From positions 1 through 17,401 of the forward strand of contig CANCKV010000010.1 of assembly GCA_947378615.1 (NCBI GenBank): DNA of 17,401 bases, in the 5' to 3' direction. The stretch is from Chitinophagaceae bacterium. Its GTDB lineage: Bacteria; Bacteroidota; Bacteroidia; Chitinophagales; Chitinophagaceae. The stretch's first letter is position 1; every line of letters starts with the position of its first letter. A program made the position numbers and the translations under genes. This document shows positions 1 to 8,786 of the stretch, one piece after another. The notes beneath the pieces were generated by a model that saw only the letters and a program-made list of their open reading frames with translations, was not told the DNA's origin and did not search any database.

Positions 1-2
1 GG

Positions 3-182
3 ATTGGTGCAAAAACAACTACACTAGAAGAAGTTGTTTATCTTTTAGGCGAGCCTGATTCGAAAATTCAACAAACAATTTTGGAATATAATCTTACAGG
101 AAATTCTTCTAATACAAAACTTGTTATTGGGGTAGATAAAAACAAAGAGGTTGAGTTTGCAACCATTAAAAGTGGTAAGTAA
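3..182 (+). CDS. C-terminal fragment of a BamE/SmpA-like small protein (5' end outside window)
   Basis: An open frame enters from the left edge and ends at TAA 180-182, giving 59 residues. Visible are a TLEEVVYLLGEPD segment near the start, followed by a predicted beta-rich part (ILEYNL, KLVIGVDKNKEVEF). A Thr-x-x-x-Val-x-x-x-Leu-Gly-x-Pro helix followed by strands is the usual pattern of the BamE/SmpA/OmlA fold, found in many small periplasmic lipoproteins. The signal peptide or lipobox that would confirm this lies outside the window. It sits 44 bp upstream of the giant surface protein on the same strand, so co-transcription is possible, but no link in function is visible. The fold assignment is an inference from a short stretch; the reading frame itself is convincing because of its codon use and the absence of stops. 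Confidence 0.6.
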   Translation: MGAKTTTLEEVVYLLGEPDSKIQQTILEYNLTGNSSNTKLVIGVDKNKEVEFATIKSGK

Positions 183-226
183 ATCAATTAATTAAACTTA
201 AGTTATTAACTCTTAAATTTCTTCAA

Positions 227-3200
227 ATGCAACAATTAGCTACACATTCACCGATATTGAACAGCAGGTTAAGAGCTTGTTCTAATTTTATGAAGGCTTC
301 TTTATTGGCCTTTTTTGTGCTTATTTCATTTGTGGTCTCTGCACAAAATGATACTTTGTATATCCGTCAGGGTACAAACTATTCCTCTATTGCAACTGGA
401 AATATGTTTATTGATACAGTAAACTATTCTTGGTCAAGTTTTACTAAAGATGCTCAAAATGCAGTTGCTGTTTTGACATTACCACAAAACTTGGTTCCTT
501 TTGTAATTTCCCCTTTTTCTAATTCAGTTGCTTTCGATCAAAGTCAGGTTTCGTCGGTTACTTACAACAATGTATTAAATAAGATTACTGTTACTTTTGT
601 CAGTCCATTACTTGCAGGTAGTACTGGTCAACTTCAAATCAAGTTTAAATATTTGAATGGTAGCACTCCAAATGGATATGCACCATCTATCCTATCATCT
701 ATCAATGCATCTAATTATACCGACATTAATAATGTTGCTATTGGACCAAGTATCAATAGTGTTTCTGTAATTGCGATTGCTACAAATAATTATACTATTT
801 CAAAGAGCATCAAGGCAGGAGGTGCTATTGATGACCAAACAATTTATCAATTAGACATTAATGGAAATGGCGGAGTAGGAAGTCTTGATTTAAAGAATCC
901 GATTGTCATTGATACTTTACCTGCAGGTGCTGTTTTTGTAAAAGCAACTCCATTTGCAGGTTCTTCTTTGCCAGTTTATGATGCAGTAAAAAATACAGTT
1001 ACATGGACTTGGGCTACTGATACCGTTATTTCTGGATATAGTTCTTCTGCCTATTTATCTGTAAACTATCCTGTATCCACTTTTTCATTAAATCAAAACG
1101 TATGTAATCATGCTAATTTAAGTGGAACATTACCAGCATTACCTATTGGAACAGATTCAGCTACAGCCGTTTCAGGAAGTATTTGTAGAGGATTGGATGC
1201 ACCTTTAGCCGGAGCCGGTTGTAATGGGGGAGGAATTAGTGCTGCAACTGCTTGGTGGTTGGATCATCATATTTTAGCAGGAACTAGTTGTAATTGGTTT
1301 GGTAATGGTTGGTACAATTCAGGAAATACTTCTTTGAATGAAGTTGACTTAACTTATGACATTGATAAAAGTATTGATTTTACAACTATAAAAGTTAGAC
1401 CTGTAAAGGATGGTTTTGATTCTGTTGCTACAGCTTCAATCGAAGTATCTTACGCAACACATCTTCATCCTGCTTATACTTTATTAGGGACATATCAATC
1501 GACAGATATTGCTAGTGGACTTACTCCTGTAGATCATACACCTGTTTTGGCTCCTAGTGATTATATTACACATGTTAGTTTTAAGATAACTGGTAATTTG
1601 CCACTTGGAAGTAAAGAGGATTTAAGCTATTGTGGGGATACTCGCACAACAATATTAGGTGCAAAAGATGGTTCAGCAATAATTGAAGGAACCTACAATC
1701 CTGCATCTGTTATTGGCGACGATGGAACGGTGGTTCATAATAATTCAACAGGTGGTTACAGCTATAATGGAACAAATTATACCTATTCTCCATGTACTGA
1801 TAGTGCCGAAATAATCTTTGCACAACCTGCATTTCATGATAGTTATAAGTCTATTCTAAATTCAAGTAATCAATTTAAGGCTAGTGATACCGTGAATTAT
1901 CAATTCCATACTTATTTGGGTGGTAATGAACAAGCAACTACAGTTGTTGTAAAGGATACTTTGGATAGTAAATTAGATTACATAGTTGGATCTTCCACAT
2001 TTACAACAGGAAATGGAAGTCCTGTTACGATTACTCCTGATACAAGTAGGACTGCTAATGGTAGAATGATTCTTTCTTATAATTTAGGTACCATTAATCC
2101 AGGTCATGATTATTATATCAATTTGAGCGCTGAGATTCATCCAGGTACTTTGCCTCGCACAATTTGGAATAAGTTCACTTTGACTAGTAATAATGCATTA
2201 TTCACTACAACTACTGATTCTGTTGATTTAAGTATCATTACAGCTGTAGCATTGAGGGCATATAAGGGACAAAGTGGATGTGATCCAAATTATGTTTACT
2301 ATCCTGTAAATGCTGTTGCACAAGCGGGTGGTCCAGTAAATTATAAGATTACGCTAAAGAACTTAGGAAATGTGGCAGCTAAGGATTTGGTTTTAGTTGA
2401 TGTTTTCCCTTTCATCTCAGATTATCGTGGTTCTCAATGGTATGCTAATCTAGCAGGTAATGTTACAATTAATGATCCTTCCTCAAAAGTTTATTATACT
2501 ACAGTAACTAACCCTTGTTATTCAGACTTTAGTCCTGCTACAAACCCAAGTGGTTGTAATACACCAAGTTGGTCAACAACAGCCCCTGCTGATATAACTA
2601 CTGTGAAGGCTATTAAGATTACAAGGTCTGCAACACTAAATGTGTTGGATAGTATTACCCTAACTTGGGCTATGCGTGCACCTGTTGATGTGCCTCAAGG
2701 TTTGCTGATGGATAATTCTGTTATGTTCCAAGTAAGTCGTAATGATAATAGTAGTCAATTGTTGCCTGCAGTACCTAATAAAGTGGGTATGTACACAAAT
2801 TGTACCCCTACAGGCGGTTCTTTGGGTAACTATGCATGGATTGATACAAATAAAAATGGTATTCAAGATGAACCTGCAAGTCTAGGATTGAATGGTGTAA
2901 AGGTTTATTTATATAGCCCTGGTCCTGACGGTGTTATTGGCGGTGGTGATGATATATTATTGGATTCTTCAATTACAGGAAATAATTGGGGTGGTAATCC
3001 AGGCTATTACAAATTTGTGAATTTGAGTAGTGGAAAGTATTATGTTAATTTCCCAACTAACTACAATCAATATAAAATTACCCCTGTAGTTACAACCACT
3101 GATAAGACAGATTTCAATTCGGATGCTGACTTAACCACTGGTAATAGTGAAATTGTAACTATTGATGCAAACGGTACTGGTCAAGATAAGGACAACACAA

Positions 3201-6200
3201 CTATTGACGCAGGTTTCTATCCTACTGGAACTATTGGTAATTATGTTTGGTATGATGTAAATGGCAACGGTACACAAGATGATGGATCTGCAAATGGTAT
3301 TAATGGTGTTAAAGTTTACTTGTATAAGGATACTTTGGGAGCTTATGTGGTTAAGGATTCTGCAATTACCGCAAATGATGCTAGTCATCACCCTGGTTAT
3401 TACAACTTTAATATTGATCAAAGTGGAAATTACAAAGTGTTATTCCCTATTACTAATAGTACTAAAGTATTAACTACACAAACAGTAACTGCTAAAACAG
3501 ATAATAACAGTGATGCTGATGTAAATACTGGTTTCAGTCCTGTGATTGTCATGAATCTATTGAGTACTGGAAAAAATAAAAACAATCCTACAATTGATGC
3601 AGGTTTCAGATGTAATGTACCTACCCCTGTAATTACAGGTAATCTTCAATTGTGTAATGGATTCAATACAACATTATCTGCATCAGGTAATCCTTCATAT
3701 AAATGGTATAAAGACGGAAGTTTGGTCGTTGGAGCAACTAATCAAACATTAACTACCACAAATGCAGGAAGTGTTCCTACACCTGCGGGTAGTTATACTG
3801 TAACTTCTACTGATACAGGTGGATGTACTTCTGCAAATTCAGCTGCAGCAGTAGTTACAATACCTGCAGCACCTGCACAACCTACAATCACTCCTCTAGG
3901 AAATACAACTTTCTGTAGTGGTAATAGTTTACAGTTGTCAAGTAGTACAGCCACTACTTATCAGTGGTATAAGGATGGTGCAATTATAGCAGGAGAAACA
4001 GGCAAGACAACTTGGGTAACGCAATCAGGAAATTATACAGTTGTTACAACTAATAATTTAGGTTGTGTATCAGTAGCCTCCACACCAATGGCAATTACAG
4101 TTAATGTAACTCCTGCACCTGATGCACCTGTTCTTACTAGCACACCTCAATATTGTATTGGTCAAGTTGTTCTAACAAGTACTGCAGCTTCTGCTTATCA
4201 ATGGTTATTAAATGGCAGTGTAATACCTGGCGCAAATAGCCAAACTTATGATGCACAACAAACAGGAGATTATTCTGTAGTATTAACTGGTCCTCAAGGA
4301 TGTATTTCTGCACCTTCTGCTATTACCCATGCATTTGTGAATGTTACACCGACTCCTGTTATTCAAACAAGTGGAACACCTCAATTATGTGGAGGAAGTA
4401 ATGTTCAGTTAAATTGTGCAGCCACTCCAAATGGTTCAGTAGGTGGTTATTCTACTTATCAGTGGTATCTTGATGGAAATATTATCAATGGTGCAAATAA
4501 TTTAAGTTATACTACATCTACTCCAGGTAATTACACTGTTGTTACTACAATTGGTACAGGATGTTTATCTGCTCCATCTGCTGCCTTAATTGTTGCCAAT
4601 GTGGCGCCTCCTGCAACACCAACAATTACAGCAAATGCTGCTCCTTGTTCAGGTATTCCAACTGTATTGAACTCTTCAAGTGCAATCAATAATCAATGGT
4701 ATTTGAATGGTAGTCCAATAAGTGGAGCAACAGATCAACATTATACAACAAATGGATTAGGTAACTATTATGTAGTGGTTACGAATGGTAACTGTTCTGC
4801 AACTTCTGCAGTAAAAACTGTTTCAAAAGCAGTAGTTGCCAACTTTACTTATCAAGCAACTACCGTAAGTAATACCCCTTGTTTATCAGGCAATAGCATC
4901 AGCTTTACTAATACAAGTGTAGGCGGAACAACTTATCAATGGTTTACAAATGATAGTTTGGTTTCTGCTACTCAAAATACGGCAGATACAACATTCACAA
5001 CTGCTGATACATATTATATCAAACTTATCGCATCAAATGGAGCGGGTTGTAAGGATAGTATGACACAGCCTATCTATGTATATTCTTGTTCTGTAAGTTC
5101 AGGTGCTAGTGGTGGATTGGAAAGTAAGAGTATCGGTTCTGTAATAGGTACACGTAATTTCAACTTGATTAAGGAAGGTAAGAATGGGGATGTTAGTTAC
5201 CCTTCTGAAGAAATGATAGCGACTTCTAAGAAGACAATTAGTACAATGGGAAGTAATTCTTCTACTTTGTCCTTAGCTACATTAATGCCTTACAAGGTAA
5301 GTGCTACCTATACTGCTTATGATAAATCAGCAGCAGTTACAGATTTAGAAACCTTTACGAATGCTATTGATGTTCGAGCAATTGACTTTACATTGAATAA
5401 TTCTGCTAAAGCAGTGGCATTTGCTACAAAGACAATAGGAGGTATTTATTCTCATACTAAGCCAATTTGCGACAGATTGAAGGGCGCTCAACTGTTGAGT
5501 GTTGAAAATGTAACAATACAGAATTATTCATTCATCCGTTGTAAAATTCAACAACCTGATGGAGGCGTTGAATATGCTATCAGTTTCTCTGCAGGTGAAA
5601 AGGCAGGTAGAAGTACTTATTCAATACAAAGTAATTGGTTGATGAAAGATTATATCGGCGAAGACACGATGATTAATTATCAATTATGGGCTGCTTCCCC
5701 TGTTGATGTAAATACAATGGTTACTGAAATTTTAAGCAAGTTGCAATCAAATGTAGTACTAGTTCAAAACAATAGTAATGTACTTCCATCTGCTTATGTA
5801 TCATCTACAAGTAGAATTGGAAAAGCATTAAATCTGACTATTAACAATAGAACAAGTAATACAAATGGATATTTTGAATTGACTCAAAGGGCTAACGAGA
5901 ATAGCACAATTAGCTCTACTTTGGTAGTTCCATTCACAATTAGTCCAAATGCAAAATCTACTATTTCAATTCCTGTTAGCGATAATTATGATGCAGATAT
6001 CAAGATGGTTTTCAACAATGTAAATGAAGATTATCTATATAATGCCGATGGTATTTGGGGTACTGGTTCTGATAATAATACAAGGAATTTAACTATGAGT
6101 GTTTCAAACGACGAAAATCGTTCTATTGCTTCAAATGAATATCCTTTATTGAGAAATGTGCAGATTCAAGCGACAACTTCAAGCTATGTTTCAGTTTATA

Positions 6201-6823
6201 AATTCTTGAAAGGTGGTGGTGTAGCTACAAATCTTACTGGGAATAAGTCCTTTAAGTTTACTGCATCTGCAAATACTGCAGGTCTGAATCTTAGAATTAC
6301 AATTGCCAAGCAAGGTATTTCTAATTGGAATAGTCAATATTCATATTTGATTTCGAATGTACAGAGTGGTCAGACTTATGAAATTGGTTTGAGTGAATTC
6401 AAATCTACAGATACTAATCTTCCATCTCAAATTGATTTGTCTGATATTACTACTGTAAATTATGGAATTGAAATTCCTTCAGGACAATCTACTAGTATTA
6501 ATGTGGGTATTAGTAATGCTGCCTTTACAACAGAGGATGTGTTATACACTAGGTCATTGCAAGTAACCACTGTGGATGTAAGTCCAAATCCTAATAATGG
6601 ACTATTTAAAGTTTCATTTGTTAGTCCTGCTGTTAGGGAATTAAAATTGTCAATTGTTGATTTGAATGGAAAAGTTATTAGCAGTCAATTGGTAAATTCT
6701 GCAGTAGGCAAAAATGTTGTAAATGTCAATTTGGGAAGGGCAATTAATGGCAGTCTTTACTTTGTATCCTTGCAAGGTTCAGGTGTTAGGTATGATACAC
6801 AAAGAGCTATTATAAAGAAATGA
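227..6823 (+). CDS. Giant modular T9SS-exported surface protein (DUF11-like, two SdrD B-like, five Ig-like, PKD, sorting domain)
   Basis: A 2198-residue secreted protein, probably an adhesin or surface-matrix protein. A hydrophobic signal segment ends at about VSAQ, residue 40. An in-frame ATG at 290 (residue 22) would give a more conventional signal peptide and may be the true start. Order seen: beta-rich N-terminal part with DUF11-like segments (about 188-295, 535-655, 690-855); two SdrD B-like domains (about 867-995 and 1001-1128), each opening with a GNY-x-W followed by a D-x-N-x-N-G-x-Q-D loop (D873-D881, D1010-D1018) typical of calcium-binding B domains; five Cys-containing Ig-like repeats (about 1130-1535) with a recurring Tyr-x-Trp-Tyr/Leu core; a PKD-like domain (about 1537-1620); a 490-residue unassigned region; and a type A T9SS sorting domain (about 2113-2198) beginning VDVSPNPNNG. 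Family knowledge predicts Sec export, T9SS passage across the outer membrane and removal of the sorting domain. The ligand is unknown. A strong terminator follows directly. Confidence 0.93.
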   Translation: MQQLATHSPILNSRLRACSNFMKASLLAFFVLISFVVSAQNDTLYIRQGTNYSSIATGNMFIDTVNYSWSSFTKDAQNAVAVLTLPQNLVPFVISPFSNSVAFDQSQVSSVTYNNVLNKITVTFVSPLLAGSTGQLQIKFKYLNGSTPNGYAPSILSSINASNYTDINNVAIGPSINSVSVIAIATNNYTISKSIKAGGAIDDQTIYQLDINGNGGVGSLDLKNPIVIDTLPAGAVFVKATPFAGSSLPVYDAVKNTVTWTWATDTVISGYSSSAYLSVNYPVSTFSLNQNVCNHANLSGTLPALPIGTDSATAVSGSICRGLDAPLAGAGCNGGGISAATAWWLDHHILAGTSCNWFGNGWYNSGNTSLNEVDLTYDIDKSIDFTTIKVRPVKDGFDSVATASIEVSYATHLHPAYTLLGTYQSTDIASGLTPVDHTPVLAPSDYITHVSFKITGNLPLGSKEDLSYCGDTRTTILGAKDGSAIIEGTYNPASVIGDDGTVVHNNSTGGYSYNGTNYTYSPCTDSAEIIFAQPAFHDSYKSILNSSNQFKASDTVNYQFHTYLGGNEQATTVVVKDTLDSKLDYIVGSSTFTTGNGSPVTITPDTSRTANGRMILSYNLGTINPGHDYYINLSAEIHPGTLPRTIWNKFTLTSNNALFTTTTDSVDLSIITAVALRAYKGQSGCDPNYVYYPVNAVAQAGGPVNYKITLKNLGNVAAKDLVLVDVFPFISDYRGSQWYANLAGNVTINDPSSKVYYTTVTNPCYSDFSPATNPSGCNTPSWSTTAPADITTVKAIKITRSATLNVLDSITLTWAMRAPVDVPQGLLMDNSVMFQVSRNDNSSQLLPAVPNKVGMYTNCTPTGGSLGNYAWIDTNKNGIQDEPASLGLNGVKVYLYSPGPDGVIGGGDDILLDSSITGNNWGGNPGYYKFVNLSSGKYYVNFPTNYNQYKITPVVTTTDKTDFNSDADLTTGNSEIVTIDANGTGQDKDNTTIDAGFYPTGTIGNYVWYDVNGNGTQDDGSANGINGVKVYLYKDTLGAYVVKDSAITANDASHHPGYYNFNIDQSGNYKVLFPITNSTKVLTTQTVTAKTDNNSDADVNTGFSPVIVMNLLSTGKNKNNPTIDAGFRCNVPTPVITGNLQLCNGFNTTLSASGNPSYKWYKDGSLVVGATNQTLTTTNAGSVPTPAGSYTVTSTDTGGCTSANSAAAVVTIPAAPAQPTITPLGNTTFCSGNSLQLSSSTATTYQWYKDGAIIAGETGKTTWVTQSGNYTVVTTNNLGCVSVASTPMAITVNVTPAPDAPVLTSTPQYCIGQVVLTSTAASAYQWLLNGSVIPGANSQTYDAQQTGDYSVVLTGPQGCISAPSAITHAFVNVTPTPVIQTSGTPQLCGGSNVQLNCAATPNGSVGGYSTYQWYLDGNIINGANNLSYTTSTPGNYTVVTTIGTGCLSAPSAALIVANVAPPATPTITANAAPCSGIPTVLNSSSAINNQWYLNGSPISGATDQHYTTNGLGNYYVVVTNGNCSATSAVKTVSKAVVANFTYQATTVSNTPCLSGNSISFTNTSVGGTTYQWFTNDSLVSATQNTADTTFTTADTYYIKLIASNGAGCKDSMTQPIYVYSCSVSSGASGGLESKSIGSVIGTRNFNLIKEGKNGDVSYPSEEMIATSKKTISTMGSNSSTLSLATLMPYKVSATYTAYDKSAAVTDLETFTNAIDVRAIDFTLNNSAKAVAFATKTIGGIYSHTKPICDRLKGAQLLSVENVTIQNYSFIRCKIQQPDGGVEYAISFSAGEKAGRSTYSIQSNWLMKDYIGEDTMINYQLWAASPVDVNTMVTEILSKLQSNVVLVQNNSNVLPSAYVSSTSRIGKALNLTINNRTSNTNGYFELTQRANENSTISSTLVVPFTISPNAKSTISIPVSDNYDADIKMVFNNVNEDYLYNADGIWGTGSDNNTRNLTMSVSNDENRSIASNEYPLLRNVQIQATTSSYVSVYKFLKGGGVATNLTGNKSFKFTASANTAGLNLRITIAKQGISNWNSQYSYLISNVQSGQTYEIGLSEFKSTDTNLPSQIDLSDITTVNYGIEIPSGQSTSINVGISNAAFTTEDVLYTRSLQVTTVDVSPNPNNGLFKVSFVSPAVRELKLSIVDLNGKVISSQLVNSAVGKNVVNVNLGRAINGSLYFVSLQGSGVRYDTQRAIIKK

Positions 6824-6840
6824 TAGTTGAATAATAATGC

Positions 6841-6876
6841 AAAAAAGGTCGTTACAGTCAATGTAACGACCTTTTT
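6841..6876 (+). terminator. Intrinsic terminator after the giant surface protein
   Basis: A perfect 10-bp stem (6847-6856 GGTCGTTACA with 6862-6871) and a 5-nt loop GTCAA are followed by five T and preceded by six A. The A and T tracts extend the pairing, so it could also work on the minus strand. It lies 18 bp after the stop codon at 6823 and separates the surface gene from the next gene. Confidence 0.9.
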
Positions 6877-7007
6877 GGTTCTTATACAGTGACGTGTTTG
6901 ATGTTCTCAAATGATTATTTTTATTAAATAAAATCATCAAATACATATAGGATTTTTCTTTTTTTGAAAAATAAAGCACGATTTTTGAAAAGACTGTCTA
7001 TTTTTAC

Positions 7008-7042
7008 AACTATTCTACTAAGTTGAGAGTAGTAGAATAGTT
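7008..7042. repeat. Perfect 13-bp inverted repeat
   Basis: AACTATTCTACTA (7008-7020) is repeated in inverted orientation at 7030-7042, with a 9-nt spacer. No T-run follows on either strand, so it does not look like a terminator. It lies about 95 bp upstream of the start at 7136, in a 312-bp gap that otherwise holds the 6841 terminator and AT-rich DNA. It could be an operator, an mRNA leader hairpin or the trace of a small mobile element. Confidence 0.7.
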
Positions 7043-7135
7043 ATTTCGAGCAAATAGGTTAAAATTAAAAGTTATTAAAATAACCCTTAGTAAAATTGTT
7101 ATTAGGCAATTTGCATTAAAAAATGTGTATTTCAA

Positions 7136-7558
7136 ATGAAGAGAATTTGTCAGATTGTTTTTGTACTTCTGTTGCTTAGTAGTAATTTTTATTGTAAGAA
7201 TATTAGCAAGCAAATACTTGGGTCTGATTATTATTTAATGGGAGAAAAGGAAAATCCTGCAAGTATTAAAGTTGTTCATGGTTCTCAAGGTGGTTTTGAT
7301 GATGTAATTTTAGGAGAAATTATTGATTATGATACGGATCCATATTACATACTTATTCACCGTAAAATTACTGATAAGTCAAAAGCTATTTTTGAAGACA
7401 ATCCTTTGTGGCAAAAGCAATTGAAAGGTATGTTGACCGATCAGTATTGGATTATTGAAAAAAATATCGATGCAATCACAGGACCAATGAATTATCAGGA
7501 CTATTTAGCAAAAAGAAAACAGCTAAATATTTCAGATGGCGTTAAGATTAGACAATAA
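7136..7558 (+). CDS. Probable exported protein or lipoprotein of unknown function (DUF3997-like?)
   Basis: A 140-residue protein beginning with a typical export signal: MKR, a hydrophobic stretch, then LLLLSSNFYC at about residues 11-20. The Cys at residue 20 could be a lipidated cysteine, although F-Y before it is a poor lipobox, so ordinary signal peptidase cleavage or membrane anchoring is also possible. The mature part is small and mixed alpha/beta. It contains a YYL segment, a GEIIDYDTDPYYILIHR strand pair, and a YWIIEKNIDAITGPMNYQDYL segment. The last pattern resembles small DUF3997-type lipoproteins, in which a YWII strand precedes a GP and a short helix; this similarity is from memory and weak. 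It is followed after 95 bp by the carbonic anhydrase-like gene on the same strand, without a clear terminator between them. No catalytic motif is visible. Confidence 0.8.
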   Translation: MKRICQIVFVLLLLSSNFYCKNISKQILGSDYYLMGEKENPASIKVVHGSQGGFDDVILGEIIDYDTDPYYILIHRKITDKSKAIFEDNPLWQKQLKGMLTDQYWIIEKNIDAITGPMNYQDYLAKRKQLNISDGVKIRQ

Positions 7559-7653
7559 AATGGATGGTTCAAACGTTTATATATAGTAATAATGTTTTTA
7601 ATGCCGTTTTTGAAGGTATTATTGATTAATAAAAGATAACAAATAATATTGTC

Positions 7654-8196
7654 ATGGCTTACATTCTTACTGTTTTAGATAAAACACCTCAATTTGGAAG
7701 TAATTGTTTTATTGCTCCAAATGCAACAATTGTGGGCGATGTAAAAATGGGAAATGAAGGAAGTGTATGGTTTAATGCAGTTATCAGAGGTGATGTGAAT
7801 AGTATTGTAATGGGAAATAAGGTCAATGTGCAGGATGGTGCAGTAATTCATTGTACTTATCAGAAGAATGCAACTATTATTGGAAATAATGTTTCTATTG
7901 GTCATAATGCTTTAGTTCATGGTTGTACGATAAAAGACAATGTATTAATTGGAATGGGTGCGATTGTTATGGACAGGTGTATCGTAAATAGTAATGCTAT
8001 TATTGCAGCAGGTGCTGTTGTATTGGAAGGGACAATTGTTGAGGCTGGTACCATTTATGCAGGTGTTCCTGCAAAAAAAGTAAAGGATATTTCGCAAGAA
8101 AAGATTCATGGAGAAATTGATAGGATAGCAAACAACTACGTTAAATATGCTAGTTGGTTCGAAGCTTACAATGAGTTAAACAATAATACCTTATAA
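7654..8196 (+). CDS. Gamma-class carbonic anhydrase family protein (left-handed beta-helix hexapeptide protein)
   Basis: A 180-residue cytoplasmic protein made mostly of hexapeptide repeats (for example NATIVGDVKMG, NNVSIGHNALV, DNVLIGMGAIV), which fold into a left-handed beta-helix, with a C-terminal helix from about residue 148. The three metal-binding histidines of the gamma-carbonic anhydrase/PaaY/YrdA family are all present: H66 (in VIHCTY), H84 and H89 (in SIGHNALVHGC). The conserved R45, D47, Q60 and D61 are also there. Length fits the family. Members are homotrimers with the metal at subunit interfaces. Many lack the acidic loop of archaeal Cam and have weak or unknown activity, so CO2 hydration is possible but not certain. 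The stop codon lies 13 bp before the next gene, so the two are very likely in one transcript. Confidence 0.93.
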   Translation: MAYILTVLDKTPQFGSNCFIAPNATIVGDVKMGNEGSVWFNAVIRGDVNSIVMGNKVNVQDGAVIHCTYQKNATIIGNNVSIGHNALVHGCTIKDNVLIGMGAIVMDRCIVNSNAIIAAGAVVLEGTIVEAGTIYAGVPAKKVKDISQEKIHGEIDRIANNYVKYASWFEAYNELNNNTL

Positions 8197-8209
8197 GTAT
8201 TTTACTGTT

Positions 8210-8743
8210 ATGAACAAGATTATTTACATCATTATAATAGCTTTCGTTTTCTGTGCTTGTCGTTCACAGAACGAGACACAATGCCCTGCAAATAGAAGTG
8301 TAGAAAATATAAAGGATGGTAAAAACTTTTCAATAGGTTTTTTGAGTAAAAAGAGTATGGATTGTCCCGCAAATTATACAAAACCTATCAAGTCTTTATC
8401 TACTTCAGAATCAAATTGCCCTGCGAATGTTGTTGAAAGGGAAACAATTAAGCCTGAAGCCCATCCTACTTGCCCACCTGCAGCTATAGGAGCAGAAAAG
8501 TTGTTAGGTTATATTGATTTGATGGAAGTCATTGAAGATAAACATGCAACTTATAAAACAGATCCTGTTTCTGGAAAAAAAACATCTCAGGCAAAAGGAA
8601 TACGAACAGGCGAATTAGAAAAGCCTGTTAAGCCAACAAAAGAGCAATTAGCCTATTATAAGAAGAAAAAGGCGGAAGAAAAAGCCATATTAAAGCAGAT
8701 TAAGCATGATTTGGTTGAATATAATAAAGAGCCTCCATTATAA
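8210..8743 (+). CDS. Lipoprotein with repeated Cys-Pro-Ala-Asn motifs, function unknown
   Basis: A 177-residue protein. A strongly hydrophobic N-terminus (IIYIIIIAFVFCAC) ends in a plausible lipobox with C17 as the lipidated residue. The mature N-terminal half carries four spaced motifs: CPAN at residues 25-28, 52-55 and 70-73, and CPPA at 88-91. The spacing is 27, 18 and 18 residues. Around residues 97-112 there is a short hydrophobic helix (LLGYIDLMEVIED). The C-terminal half is very rich in Lys and Glu (about 130-172) and predicted helical or coiled-coil. I do not recognise the family. Four regularly placed cysteines in an exported protein suggest disulphide pairing or metal binding, but no known motif such as CxxCH heme binding is present. 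It is tightly linked to the upstream carbonic anhydrase-like gene (13 bp) and converges with rsgA (43 bp away). Confidence 0.85.
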   Translation: MNKIIYIIIIAFVFCACRSQNETQCPANRSVENIKDGKNFSIGFLSKKSMDCPANYTKPIKSLSTSESNCPANVVERETIKPEAHPTCPPAAIGAEKLLGYIDLMEVIEDKHATYKTDPVSGKKTSQAKGIRTGELEKPVKPTKEQLAYYKKKKAEEKAILKQIKHDLVEYNKEPPL

Positions 8744-8786
8744 TCATGTGCTATAAGTAATGAATGGTGAATATCACGTATCCTGT

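Noticed and set aside
6911..6937. AT-rich imperfect hairpin (ATGATT/AATCAT)
   Set aside because: Short stem in strongly AT-biased DNA; expected by chance.
8744..8786. Terminator in the convergent gap between the CPAN lipoprotein gene and rsgA
   Set aside because: Only a small GTGAATATCAC palindrome is present, with no stable stem and T-run.
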